Assembly: GCA_039000515.1 (NCBI GenBank)
Contig: JBCFYV010011135.1
Location: 23,470,735-23,534,734 of the forward strand
Direction: 5' to 3'
DNA from: Timema cristinae
Taxonomy: Eukaryota; Arthropoda; Insecta; Phasmatodea; Timematidae
DNA length: 64,000 bases
How positions within the stretch are numbered: position 1 is the first letter of the stretch; every line of letters begins with the position of its first letter. Under the pieces are notes generated by a model. It did not search any database, was not told where the DNA came from, and saw only the letters and a program-made list of their open reading frames with translations. A program made the translations under genes and the position numbers. This document shows positions 11,851 through 21,728 of this stretch, in pieces.

Positions 11851-12110
11851 GCCACCGTAGGTCTTTCTATTTTATCCTGTAGCAAGTTATTTTTCTTTAT
11901 TTTATAGGTTTTTCATTAATTTTTTGTAAGTGAAGGCTTATAAACCATTTTAAATATAAATGATGATTTAAAACATACGTTTGTACCAGCTGTTTTCTTC
12001 GAACACACAGGTGTTTGGGACTAGCAGCCTGCAGATCATTACAATAGATTTAAAAATATAATATAAATAATAATATAAAAAACAGTAAGACTGGAGTATG
12101 ACACCTTTGT
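11851..12110. other. AT-rich gap after satellite
   Basis: No repeat or coding signal is visible between the satellite and a SINE-D copy. Confidence 0.4.
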
Positions 12111-12265
12111 TTAGTCAGTAGCCTGTCTGTCTACAGAGTTAAGGGTCCCAGGTTTGATTCTTAGCATGTCCGAAAAATCTTTAATTGTTGAAATATGGGT
12201 TTAGCCTTTCACACTGATGAATTAATGGCCGAAGTTTTGATGTTGTCTTTTATAGTTTCAAGTTT
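12110..12265 (+). mobile_element. SINE-D copy
   Basis: A tRNA-like head (CTACAGAGTTAAGGGTCCC and B box GGTTTGATTC) is followed by a body with TTTCACACTGATGAATTAA. The same order occurs on the minus strand at 28040-28255 and partly at 23155 and 39925. Confidence 0.55.
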
Positions 12266-12754
12266 GTTTTCAAGCCAAGGGCTTAACTAATCCTTCGGTT
12301 CAGAAAGTGTATGTTAAATACCTTGAATAAATTATACACTCTAATACAACTGATTTCACATGCCAACATTTCACATCAGTGTGAACAGCTACAGCGTAAA
12401 TGCTTCATGGTGAGTAGCGGATCTACGTTTGAGCAACGAGGTACCTGGCGAGGATCCATGTGCCAGCAGCTAAGCTATAGCAGGACAAACGTACCCTTAA
12501 GCAGGGGTTGTTTTTATTACGGCCGACGAAATTTCTTGGAAAAGGTAATCTACTATAGTAAAATTGTTTTTAGCAGAGAAATGGAAGGTTTTTTTACTTT
12601 CCTGGGGAGAAATCCACGAAAGCTCCAACTGGTGTTTATGTTTATTATATTCTAAACATCTTCTGTGTTATATTGACGCACCAACAATATTATTATTTGT
12701 CGGAAAATTCGTTCAATTTGTAATAGATCATGTTTAAATTACCCTTTTTTTTAA
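12265..12754. other. Non-coding gap with weak open frame
   Basis: A 114-codon plus-strand frame at 12311-12655 has no domain, signal peptide or family resemblance. Its composition follows the AT-rich background, so I do not call a gene. Confidence 0.35.
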
Positions 12755-12983
12755 AGTACCGCGTCTTGTTACGCGTTTGTTTTATACGCTTATGTACCAA
12801 TTACGCTAGTGGTTTTAGGGATAAGGAAGGTTATAATTAGAGGAAGTATATCCGCATTTACATGTTGTGAGAGAGGAAAAATACTTTTGGAAAAACCACC
12901 CTTAGTATGCCCGACTGAGATTCGAAACTTGATCTTACTGCTGTCATCGGCAGTGCGCCTTAGACCATGCATCCACCGAAAGC
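12755..12983 (-). mobile_element. SINE-B, part of an inverted duplication
   Basis: On the minus strand the copy shows GGTGGATGCATGGTCTAAGG, a B box altered to GTTTCGAATCTC, and a body and tail ending in a degenerate AAGACGCGGTA. It abuts a 3' half of another SINE-B in the opposite direction. The same junction occurs mirrored at 14843. Confidence 0.8.
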
Positions 12984-12984
12984 A

Positions 12985-13210
12985 TGTTCCCTCTAAATTA
13001 AAAATTCCTAATCCTTAACACATTTCGTAATTAGTACTTAATATGTATAAGGATATAAAGGTAGAAAAACGTGGTGCTAAAAAAATCCTATGAAAACACA
13101 AAAAAAAAAGTACTAAATTAAACATAAATGAATCAAAGATTTATAATATTTAATGTTTATAAACTGAAACTCCCCCCCCCCCCCCCCCCATGAATAATAA
13201 TTATATTGAG
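12985..13210 (+). repeat. Left inner arm of inverted duplication
   Basis: It begins with the 3' half of a SINE-B (TCTAAATTAAAAATTCCTAA to ACGTGGTGCTAAAAAAA) and continues into AAGTACTAAATTAAAC and TAATGTTTATAAACTGAAAC, then an 18-C run (13172-13189) and CATGAATAATAATTAT. The reverse complement of 14617-14843 matches this order throughout. Confidence 0.8.
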
Positions 13211-13464
13211 GCATTAGCTTTCCTCCCATGATATATTTATTATAAATTAAGGGGGATCACGTGGGAATTTTTCTTGCTACTAAATAAAAACAAGTTTGTC
13301 TTCGAGCTGTTAAAATAACTCGTATATTATTAATTAATCTTTTTTTTTTTTGTTCCACACCGCTGTGTGTTTGTTTTTTTCACAATGGAGGCTTTTGGGG
13401 ATAGAAGTTGTAACCTCACCTCTTTCGTGCATATTACCTCCGACGCTTTTAATAATTTTTTTCT
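13210..13464. other. Spacer DNA inside the inverted duplication
   Basis: AT-rich with poly-T runs. No element is recognisable before the next SINE-B. Confidence 0.4.
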
Positions 13465-13713
13465 CCCGCTTTGTTGTTCGCATGATCTGAGACGCTAATT
13501 TAGTGTTGGACTAGCCTGCCGATGATGGGGAGCTCTGGGTTCAGAGCTTGGTTGAGTACACTGAGGTTGGTTTATACAAAATTATTTTCCACTTTTCTTC
13601 CATGCTAATGTGGGAACATTTCCTCTAAATTCAACCTTCCTAATCCATTAGTGTAACTAGTATGTATGCGTATAGCCTGAACAGTTAGTAAGGCGTGGTT
13701 CAAAAAAAAAAAA
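13465..13713 (+). mobile_element. SINE-B
   Basis: Head CATGATCTGAGACGCTAATT is followed by GATGATGGGGAGCT and a degenerate B box (GGTTCAGAGC). The body reads CCTCTAAATTCAACCTTCC and the tail GCCTGAACAGTTAGTAAGGC, ending in an A run. Confidence 0.75.
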
Positions 13714-13733
13714 CTTTACCTCTAGCCAATAAA

Positions 13734-14034
13734 GGTGACATGGTGGTCTAGGGGTAGTGGTCTAGGGTAAGGTGTCGGTCTTCTGTGCTGGGGTCCGGGG
13801 TTCCATCCTCAGTCCCCGCACAGATTTATCTGATTGCCAAACCCTTCCTTCCCCTCTGACAAGACGTGTATTAATCACAACTTGTGAATGTGGGAATGCC
13901 AGGCCTCCACCGTGGTTCGGATCCCACGTTAAACTGTAGTTCCTTAATTTCATCTCACAATCACCCTACCATTACATATTAGCGTAAGTGCATATAGCCC
14001 GAACGGGTAGTAAGACGCGGTGCTAATAATAATT
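13734..14034 (+). mobile_element. SINE-A2 with duplicated A box
   Basis: The copy is full length with an exact 11-bp target-site duplication, TAGCCAATAAA, at 13723-13733 and 14035-14045. The A-box region is tandemly doubled (GGTCTAGGGGTAGTGGTCTA). The A2-specific insert GTGTATTAATCACAACTTG and the full common tail are present. Confidence 0.95.
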
Positions 14035-14131
14035 TAGCCAATAAACTATATCTTTATGAGAAAAAACTCTTTTTTTGCTTTATGAGGTAATTTAATTATA
14101 TTTGGAAGGTGGATAGAAACATATAAAAGGG

Positions 14132-14409
14132 AAAGACACATATGCTTTACAATAGAAAGAAGAACACATTTATCACTTAACATTGCTGTCATTGGACTAA
14201 GAGATAATGGCTGCCCATATAAGAAAATTGATCGTTACCGCCCAATCCCCCCGGCCTAGGTTTCATTTTATCTGAACTCATCAGAGAGGAGTGTGAAAAA
14301 GTGCAACACAACTTTCTAAAAGAGTAAACCAAAAAATACAAAAGTTGTGGGGGAGGGAGAAAATTGTTTAAGAATGTTGGACACCTAAATAGGAACATGT
14401 AAATGGGAT

Positions 14410-14440
<31 letters not shown>

Positions 14441-14448
14441 GACACATA
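14132..14448 (+). mobile_element. Poly-A-tailed retrocopy of unknown RNA
   Basis: A segment of about 270 bp ends in a pure run of 28 A (14413-14440). It is flanked by an exact 11-bp direct repeat AAAGACACATA at 14132-14142 and 14438-14448. A poly-A tail and a target-site duplication are the marks of LINE-mediated retroposition of a polyadenylated RNA. The insert matches none of the SINE families here and codes for nothing that I recognise. A 69-codon minus-strand frame inside is antisense to the presumed transcript. Confidence 0.65.
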
Positions 14449-14616
14449 CAAGAAATTGACATTGAATACGAATAATATATCTCTATAAGGAAAACCTCTT
14501 AAGTTATTTTACATGTTTATGGACCACTTGAGTCTTTGTTTGTTTGAAAACAGGACTGAAATAGCTGCGATTGCTTTTACTTTTAACTAATTTGATTTAA
14601 TGCTATTAACTTCTTT

Positions 14617-14843
14617 GGGAGATAATTATTATTCATGGGGGAAGAAGTTTCAGTTTATAAACATTAAAAAATTATAGAAACTTTGATTCATATACATTTA
14701 ATTTAGTACTTTTATTTTTTACTGGTGTTTTTGTTTGGTTTTTTTTAGAACCACGTATTTCTACCTTTTCAGCTATACACATATTAAATACTAATTACGA
14801 AATGTTTCAGGGATTAGGCATGTTTAATTTAGAGGAAACATTT
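14617..14843 (-). repeat. Right inner arm of inverted duplication
   Basis: The reverse complement of this segment follows 12985-13200 (ATGAATAATAATTAT, GTTTCAGTTTATAAACATTA, TTTAGTACTTTTATTTTT, then a SINE-B 3' half). It joins a SINE-B head at 14843 at the same breakpoint as the left arm. Confidence 0.8.
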
Positions 14844-15082
14844 TCCGGTGGCCATATGTTCTAAGGCGTTTCTCTAGAAGTTGACTATACTGCCTATGAT
14901 GTGAGATTGAGGTTCGAATCGTGGTTGTGTGAAATTAGTTTTTTTTTTAAAGTTTTTCTACTCTCGTTCCACGCAAATGTGGATACATTTCTTATAAATT
15001 ACTCATACCTAAGATCATTAGCGTAGTTAATTACATAAGCGTATAATCCGAGTGGGTAGTATGACGTGGTGCTAAAAAAAAA
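14843..15082 (+). mobile_element. SINE-B, partner copy of inverted duplication
   Basis: Head GGTGGCCATATGTTCTAAGG, B box GAGGTTCGAATCGTGG, body CCACGCAAATGTGGATACAT and tail ATCCGAGTGGGTAGTATGAC are all present, followed by an A run. It mirrors the minus-strand SINE-B at 12755-12983. Confidence 0.85.
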
Positions 15083-15149
15083 TTAATAGGAAGTGAGGTG
15101 AATATTTTAAAATTTAAGATATCTCAAGTGTGCTATTTCCATTTAAATA

Positions 15150-15330
15150 CGCGGTACTCGCATCGTTGGACACGTAGGCCAAGGCGTTGACTTCGTCTGG
15201 TACAGTTTTCCAATGACGGGGTGGTAAACGTTTTGAATCCAATCCTGGGATACTTTGGGTAATTTTTTTCTTAAATGCTTTCTTTATTCTACTTATATTA
15301 AATTTGGCTACAAACCAACTAAATTATTCT
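15150..15330 (+). mobile_element. SINE-B, strongly decayed
   Basis: TAGGCCAAGGCGTTGACTTC, then CCAATGACGGGG and TTTTGAATCCAATCCTGGG follow the head order of SINE-B. The body is barely recognisable and the common tail is absent. Confidence 0.45.
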
Positions 15331-15493
15331 TTAACCCACCTTACTATTATAGTAGATACATGTGGATATAAAAATATTCAGCTTTTTTTCCCCCTCACAT
15401 TCCTAAAATCAGATTTACAAAAAGACCCAAGTTTTTTTCCCTCGCATTCCTAAAAGCAGATTTCCAGAAAGACCAAGTTTTTTTTTTTCTATC

Positions 15494-15729
15494 AGCACGT
15501 CTTACCGCATGTTCAGTTCACACGCGTGTGTAGTGATTATGTTAATGTGTTAGGGATAAGGAAGGTTGAATTTAAAGGAAGTGTACCCGAATTTTTGGGG
15601 AGAGTAAAATGAAAACCATTTAGTATAATTGCCTCAGTACACCCACTTGGATTCCAACCTTGACCTCAAAGACATAGGCAGTAAATGGGTGTAAGTGACG
15701 CCTCAGACGATTTGTCCACTGAAGCGGGT
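15494..15729 (-). mobile_element. SINE-B
   Basis: Reading from the plus side, the copy runs from a degenerate tail AGCACGTCTTACCGCATG through GGATAAGGAAGGTTGAATTT and the B-box region to CCACTGAAGCGGG at the head. It is complete but diverged. Confidence 0.8.
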
Positions 15730-15871
15730 TTTATAAAGCTCATTTAACTGTTAATTAAGATTTGTTTTCCTCCCCCACCGACATATTTATTATTTTTCTT
15801 TCCGCATTTTCCCCACTTAATCCGAATTCTGATTAATTCAAACTAGTTTCATTTTCAATTTTTATTTTTGG

Positions 15872-16112
15872 CAACACCTTTTACTATCTGTTCATGTTAT
15901 ACGCATATTTCTCCTAATTACGTTAGTGAATTAGAGGCTAGGAAGGTTTCTTTAAGAGGAATTTTACCCACATTTGCGTAGAATCAGAGTGGATAAACCT
16001 CTCTGGAGAAAAGCACCCTCAATAAACCTGACCTAGATTCGAACCCTGATCTCTTTATCAGTCTATTCTAACGTGCACGTGACGCCTTAAACCATGCGGC
16101 TACTGAAGCAGG
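15872..16112 (-). mobile_element. SINE-B
   Basis: The copy is complete on the minus strand. The head reads CTGCTTCAGTAGCCGCATGG, the B box GGGTTCGAATCTAGG, and the body retains CTACGCAAATGTGGG. The tail has lost the GTAGTAAGACG motif. Confidence 0.75.
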
Positions 16113-16500
16113 CCTAGGTTTCACTTTTTACGATTAACAAGGTTCTCTTGTGTTTGCACAAGAGTGTTCGATTGATAAAATACCTAGTCGTATGGTTCCC
16201 ATCTCTTGCTCTTCATCCTACCTTACATATATTTTTCATCTCGGTTCCAAAGGACCTTTGTGTACCCCTAGGGTGTAGTTTTCCAGCCGGGCAGAAGAGG
16301 TGAATTCGTTTCCTTTCGGCTACATTGGCGATTCAGCCTCCCTCCCTCTCACCCCCCTAACACTGTCTTCCGGTTCCGTTTAGAGTTTATGGCCTTGCGG
16401 TCAGGTAATAGAGGCGTGGAGGAGAGGGGAGGGAAAGGAAATGGTTTCCTCCTAGACCCTCACTATTTTATATTCGTTGTATGCTTAGCTTGTGTTATCT
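16113..16500. other. Gap, no feature seen
   Basis: Mixed-composition DNA with GGTGGAGGAGAGGGGAGGG-like purine runs near 16415. I see no gene or recognisable element. Confidence 0.35.
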
Positions 16501-17345
16501 TTTTGATCGATTTCTCACAATTTTCTTTCTTTCCCTTATTTCCCTTCTTCACTTCTGTGTCTCACTAACCCCATCATCATTTTTTCTCTCTATCGCAGTT
16601 CCTTGATCCTTCTCTTTAATTCCCTCACTACATTCTTCTAGCCCTACTTCCCTCTTCACGTCACTCTTCGATCTTCTATCCACCTCCTTCTTGCCTTTAT
16701 CCATACTCATCCCTCCCCTCCTCACTTTAGCACACATTCTCATCCCTTCCTTATCGAATGTTATCCCATCCCTTGTAGTACTTTCTCCTATTCCCTCCCC
16801 TACAATCCACCCTTACCCTCCCCTTACTTATTTTCCCGGCCGAATTTCCACATCCTTTACCATGATTTTCTCTTCTCTCTTCCCTTATACCACTCTTCCC
16901 CCTACATTTCCCCCTCTTATTTTCTTTTCGCCATCTCTTTATTTTTGTCATCCCTTATCTTCCCCCTCACCTTAATTTTTCCTCTCCTTTTCTTTTATTT
17001 CTACCTTTCCTTTCTCTCTTCGTTATCTTACATTTTCCCTCATTTTACCTCATCCCTACTTTACCCTCCCGCTTATCTTACTCTCCCCTTATTATAGCCT
17101 TCCCCTTCTTCTTCCCGTCCTTTTTTTCTCTTCCCCTCTTATCTCACCCCTTTCAACTTCTCTCAATATTCAATTTCTTTACTTCCACTCCAACTTCCTA
17201 TACTTCTTTACCTTCAGCTCTTACCTTATTTTTTATATTCTCTCTCCCTACAACTTGTTTCCCTCTCTATCCCCCCATTCCTTCACCTCACTCTATCCAT
17301 TACTCTCTCTCTCCCTCTCTCTTTCCTTCATACACCTGATGTAGC
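16500..17345. repeat. Long polypyrimidine (C/T) tract
   Basis: About 850 bp are heavily biased to C and T on the plus strand, with few G and a (TC)n stretch at 17303-17325. Minus-strand frames of 64 and 66 codons (16549-16743, 16751-16951) are rich in Lys, Arg, Glu and Gly, as any purine strand would be. I therefore read this as low-complexity DNA, not genes. Confidence 0.7.
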
Positions 17346-17712
17346 CATAGCTGAAATGTTTTAATAATCTAGAGACTTGCCGGACAAAAAACAAGCCTCG
17401 TGGGCGTAATTTAGGTAGATCCAGGCGAGAGAGTTTGAAAGTGTATCGTATGCAAATGCGCACCACCGGGGGATATAATGGAGATGCAACAAACAGAACA
17501 AAAAAAAAACCCGTAGACAAAGGCTGAGCTTAGCGATGACCTGATTCAATCAAACCCGGGCCCCCCCTGCCCGTGACGATAGGGGAACACAGGTGCGCAC
17601 GGTTGAACGAATTAGCCACGAGGACTTTTTTTTTGTTCCCCTTCTGTTAATGACGTTACACACCCAACACGGAGTTGTTAATCCGATAGAGGATTTTCCT
17701 CTTTTTTTTTTT
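17346..17712. promoter_or_regulatory. Mixed-composition segment with POU octamer
   Basis: The segment has higher GC than its surroundings, contains the octamer ATGCAAAT at 17450-17457 and a GC-rich patch near 17555-17600. There is no TATA box at a suitable distance and no exon is apparent. Its role is speculative. Confidence 0.2.
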
Positions 17713-17960
17713 AGGAACGTGTTTTACTAACGTGTTCAGGCTATACGTATATGTACTAATTACGATAATATTTTAGGAATTAGGAGTGGTTGGATTTATA
17801 GGAATTGTAGTTAAAATTGCGCGGAGAAAGGGTGATACGCTGTTGAGTAAAATCTTCCCTCGTTATACTCTACTGAGATTCGAACCTTGGATCTCCCCGT
17901 CAACGGCACTCCACTCTATTGGGTGAGTGACGACTTAGAATATGGGACTACCGTAGTGGG
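17713..17960 (-). mobile_element. SINE-B
   Basis: Plus-strand order: tail (GTTTTACTAACGTGTTCAGG), GGAATTAGGAGTGGTTGGAT, B box GAGATTCGAACCTTGG (minus sense CCAAGGTTCGAATC), head end ACTACCGTAGTGGG. The copy is complete and moderately diverged. Confidence 0.8.
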
Positions 17961-17983
17961 TAGTAATTTATTGATTGAATTAA

Positions 17984-18204
17984 AAACCCGCTATTCTCGT
18001 GTTAGACTAGCCTGCAGATAATGAGGACAGGCTTCGAATCTCATTAGTTGTGCTGATGGTGATTTTATCAATGTTTTTTTCCACTTCACCTCCACGCAAA
18101 TGCGGATACATTTCTGATAAATATAGCCTTTCTAATCCTCAAAATAATTACCGTAGTTAGTAGATAAGCGTATAACCTATATGGGTAGTAAGACGTGGTG
18201 CTAT
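17984..18204 (+). mobile_element. SINE-B, shortened head
   Basis: ATTCTCGTGTTAGACTAGCC and a degenerate B box (GGCTTCGAATCTC) lead into CCTCCACGCAAATGCGGATA. The tail reads CCTATATGGGTAGTAAGACG and GTGGTGCTA. The first part of the head is missing. Confidence 0.8.
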
Positions 18205-18254
18205 TTTGTAGCCACGGTAGCTGACCAAAATACGAACTCTTAATAAATTACTAG

Positions 18255-18345
18255 AAGCATCTGACCTAGAATTGAATCGCGACTTCCCTATTATCAGAAA
18301 ACAAGACTAAACATTTTTGACATATTTTCTGGCGCGCCCATCGAC
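18255..18345 (-). mobile_element. SINE-B fragment
   Basis: Only the B-box region is recognisable (ATCTGACCTAGAATTGAATC, then GCGACTTCCC). The flanks do not align with the family. Confidence 0.35.
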
Positions 18346-18398
18346 ACACATATCATAGTCTAATGACTTTTCAACAGGGTGACACTCAAATACGCAAT

Positions 18399-18655
18399 AC
18401 CTCGGTGTCGTAGTTAGCTAGCGCGCTAGTTTCGTGTTGAGATAGACTGCCGAGGACGGAGAGATTGAGGTTCGAATCTTGGTCGGTTGAACTGGGGTGT
18501 TTTTTTCCTAAATGGTTTCCACTCTCCCTCCACGCAAATGCGGGTTCACTTTCTCTAATTCAACCTTACCAATTCCTAATTCATTAGCGTAATTAGTACT
18601 TAAAGCGTATAGCCCGAACGGATAGTAAGACGCAATGCTAAATAATATATAAAAT
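18399..18655 (+). mobile_element. SINE-C
   Basis: Head CCTCGGTGTCGTAGTTAGCT, GCGCGCTAGTTTCGTGTTG, B box GAGGTTCGAATCTTGG and GAACTGGGGTG define the C type. The body CTCCACGCAAATGCGGGTTC and tail CCCGAACGGATAGTAAGACG follow. SINE-C differs from SINE-B in the head and in a TAAATAATA end. Confidence 0.9.
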
Positions 18656-18839
18656 AAAATATCATTTCTATCCTGTCCTGCAATAGTTCCCCCTTCACCA
18701 TTAGTGTACCTAAATTAATTAATGAAATAATAATTTCATCTCCTTTTTATACAGTGCTTCCTAAAAGTCAAAGCACTTAAACAAGTAATAACACATGTAA
18801 TAGGATAATTACATAAGAAAACATTAATTATAGCTACAG

Positions 18840-19066
18840 CTCGCTTCGATAGTTGAATGGTCTAAAAGACGACTCTCTCGCAATATACTAGAACTCAGGG
18901 GATCAGGGTTTGAAACACGGTCATGTGTACTGAAGCTGGTATTTAATAAATAGTTTTTACACTTTCCCTTTACGTGAATTCAACCTTCCTCATCAATAGC
19001 ACCTCAGCGTAACAATAAATATTCGTATAACCTAGACAGGTTGCAAAACTTGATGATAGTAATAAC
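18840..19066 (+). mobile_element. SINE-B, diverged
   Basis: GAATGGTCTAAAAGACGACT and a B-box-like GGGTTTGAAACACGG mark the head. The tail hairpin has changed on both sides (ACCTAGACAGGT instead of ACCCGAACGGGT), so pairing of the inner bases is kept. Confidence 0.75.
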
Positions 19067-19925
19067 AAAAAATATGTGGAGACAATAAATTGATACAGTT
19101 AATAATATTAAATAAAATTATATTAATTTTTTTAAACCCAAATAGAGTATCAGAGTGTAAGAAAAATATTTTAAAGTAAAATGTAAAATAAAAGTTTCAA
19201 ATGATAATTGAATTCCATAAATAATTCTCTGAGATTTGCTCTTTCATTTTAGATAATAAAAAAAAAATCAAATTTTGAAAATCTGCAGTTTGCGCTACGA
19301 ATATAACAAACCACCCATAGGGTTTAGCTTGCAAGAGCTATTGATATAAAACAATTTTGGATTCCAAGAGGACTTAGGAGGTGAATGAATGAAAAAGAAA
19401 TTCATCACAGAAAATGGCAACAAATTTACGTTGAACGTTTTCCGATCCGGTATAGTCTGTTAAATGGAAATCAAATCAACACTCGCATATTCAAGATTTG
19501 ATCTAATCAAGGCATAGTATAGGATTAAATTACATTCGTTTTTTGTTAACTGAGGCGGACTTTTCATAATAAAGGCAAGTAATTTTTATTAATGTGAAAT
19601 AATATGATCAATATTACAGTGTAATTGTTTCGGCAACCAGTCGATCTCGTAATAAATCTATATAGTAATTAAAATTCGATCTTAGAATTTTTTTTAAACT
19701 AATATTTTATTTGGACCAAATTGGCCTTTATGAGTCATATAGTTTAAAGTTAAAAGAAGATTAAATAGGTTAAATATGAAAATATGAAAATATACATTAT
19801 ATTTAATATTTTTTCATTTTTATAAATGTGGCGACAAAAAAAATTTGAATTTAAGGGATGAATATAATTAATGTATAGACACATTTTTATTTAACAAAAG
19901 TAGAATGGAGAAATGAATAGTAATT
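19066..19925. other. AT-rich gap, no feature seen
   Basis: About 860 bp of strongly AT-rich, stop-dense sequence with no repeat that I recognise. Confidence 0.4.
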
Positions 19926-20145
19926 GCAAGGCCTTTGATTAGTTTAATTGGTTGGAATATTGGTACTGGGCAGATAGGAGTTCAAATCTAGCCAAGTTTT
20001 ACAAAAGTAATTTTTTTTCCAAAATAATTTCAACATTCACTCTCAGCGTAAATGCGGGTGTATTTCTTCTACTGTATATTTATCCTTTCTCATCCCCTAG
20101 TGTTAATATGTGGAGACCCCAAATGGGTAGAAGGGACAGAACCCC
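19925..20145 (+). mobile_element. SINE-B, decayed
   Basis: A B-box-like GAGTTCAAATCTAGCC, then CTCAGCGTAAATGCGGGTGT and CCAAATGGGTAGAAGGGAC follow the family order. The head is lost. A C-rich segment (20143-20232) with several C runs follows. Confidence 0.6.
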
Positions 20146-20295
20146 CCCCCCCAAACACACACACCCATACCCCCAACTCCCTACACACACCCAATATCCC
20201 CATAACCCAACCCCCCCGCTCGCCCCCCCCCCACACTCACAAGTTTTTTTGTTAAGACATCAGTTAAAAAAACACATGAACTAACCTGGTTTTTT

Positions 20296-20733
20296 GCTTT
20301 CATAGTCTAAGACTCTAAGTAGTCGGTGACCTGGCTGGGGCGGGGCGTTCAAACCTCGGTCCCGGAAACAGATTTATCTGATTACCAAACCCTTCCTTCA
20401 CCTTTGACAAGACATCTTGTGAATGTGGGGAATGCCAGGCCTCCACCGTGGTTCGGATTCCACGTTAAACTGTAGGTCCTCCATTTCATCTCACAATCAC
20501 CCTACCATTACACATTAGCGTAAGTGCGTATAACCCGAACGGGTAGTAAGACGCGGTGCTAATAAAATAAGACTCTAAGGCGTCACTTTCGTGCTAGAAT
20601 ATACTAAAGATTACGGGGAGATTGGGTTGTAATCACGAATGGATGTATTGATGGTGGTTTTTATAAACAAAATTCACCGTTTATGCAAATGCTTGTACAC
20701 TTTCAACAATGTCCACTTTCCTTATCACCAGCT
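20296..20733 (+). mobile_element. SINE-B interrupted by a SINE-A
   Basis: The head starts at 20296 (GCTTTCATAGTCTAAG), is split by a SINE-A at 20320-20567, and resumes at about 20580 with GGCGTCACTTTCGTGCTAGA and GATTACGGGGAGATTGGG. The body is truncated at about 20730, where another SINE-B starts. Confidence 0.8.
20320..20567 (+). mobile_element. SINE-A1 lacking most of its tRNA head
   Basis: It has the full A1 body and tail, flanked by an exact 12-bp target-site duplication TAAGACTCTAAG (20308-20319 and 20568-20579). The head jumps from GGTGACCTGG directly to CTGGGGCGGGGCGTTCAAAC, so the A box and anticodon-arm region are missing. It lies inside a SINE-B. Confidence 0.9.
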
Positions 20734-20968
20734 TCGGCAGCCTCATGGTCTAACGCGCTACTCTCACAATAGACTAGACTGCTGATTACGAGGATATTGA
20801 GGTTCGAATCTCAGTCGGGTGTATTGATGTTTTTTACAAAATGTTTATCCTCTCTCCTTCACAAAAATTCAGGTACACTTCCTATAATATAACCTTAATC
20901 CATTAGCGTAATTTGTACATAAGTGGTTAGCCCGAATGGGTAGTAAGAGACAGTGGCAAAAAAAATCA
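20731..20968 (+). mobile_element. SINE-B
   Basis: A well-kept head (GCTTCGGCAGCCTCATGGTC, TAACGCGCTACTCTCACAAT) and B box (GAGGTTCGAATCTCAGTCGG). The body and tail (GCCCGAATGGGTAGTAAGAG) end in an A run. Confidence 0.9.
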
Positions 20969-20969
20969 T

Positions 20970-21462
20970 CTGTCCTTAACATACCTCCACATTATTACTG
21001 CAGCCAATAAAACAAGTCCTTGTACGATACGGAATAAAAGCAAAAAGGAATGGGGTGGTAAAAAACGAGATAGAGTGATTTACAAATGGATGATTATAAT
21101 TGGTTTTCTCATTCTGTACATGTTTGACTTGAACTATAGAATTTTCGGTACGCGCTTCCGAAACACTTTGTTAATTAAAAATATATATTACTTTCTTTGC
21201 AAAGCTATTTGTAGTGTCATTGATTAATTGCGAGCCCTCAGTGGAAGACGTTCGTAGAATAGGAATGCAAGCTTTTATTTATTCTTTTTTTTTTCGAGAT
21301 GAAAGTATTTTTATATCTTTATAGTGTATAAACGTCCATGCCCCCTACCCCCTTATTATCCCCCCTATCTATTGCCCCCAGCCACCCTTACAATTATAAA
21401 TTTTCAAATTTAAATACTTAATATGATTCAACTTTTTTGACTTTATTGTTTTTCTAGTATTA
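20970..21462. other. Gap, no feature seen
   Basis: AT-rich with a C-rich patch at 21342-21385. Nothing recognisable. Confidence 0.35.
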
Positions 21463-21690
21463 AAATGTCTAAGACCTCACATTCACAATATAATAGACTG
21501 CCGATGACGGTAGATAAGAGTTCTAATCTCAGTCGGGTCTACTCAGGGTGTCTAGTTTCACCTACTTCCACGCAAATACGGGTACACTTCCTAAAAAATC
21601 AATCGTCTTCATCCCTAACAAATAGGGTAACATTTCAAATATATACTAACTATAGATAACACGTAATAATACGTGGTGCTAAAAATCTCT
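21463..21690 (+). mobile_element. SINE-B
   Basis: GTCTAAGACCTCACATTCAC and GACTGCCGATGACGGTAGAT mark the head, and TTCTAATCTCAGTCGGG is the degenerate B box. The body has CCACGCAAATACGGGTACAC. The tail is decayed to AATAATACGTGGTGCTAAAA. A 64-codon frame inside is not a gene. Confidence 0.8.
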
Positions 21691-21728
21691 AGAATAAACA
21701 AAACTTTCAAATGTTAAAAAAATATATA

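Noticed and set aside
9913..11860. Open frames of 345, 490, 191, 170, 103 and 72 codons
   Set aside because: They are all frames of the 19-bp satellite. The peptide is the same 19-residue cycle in each frame and has no gene context.
16549..16951. Two Lys/Arg/Glu-rich minus-strand frames
   Set aside because: They are expected from the purine strand of a long polypyrimidine tract. No domain is visible.
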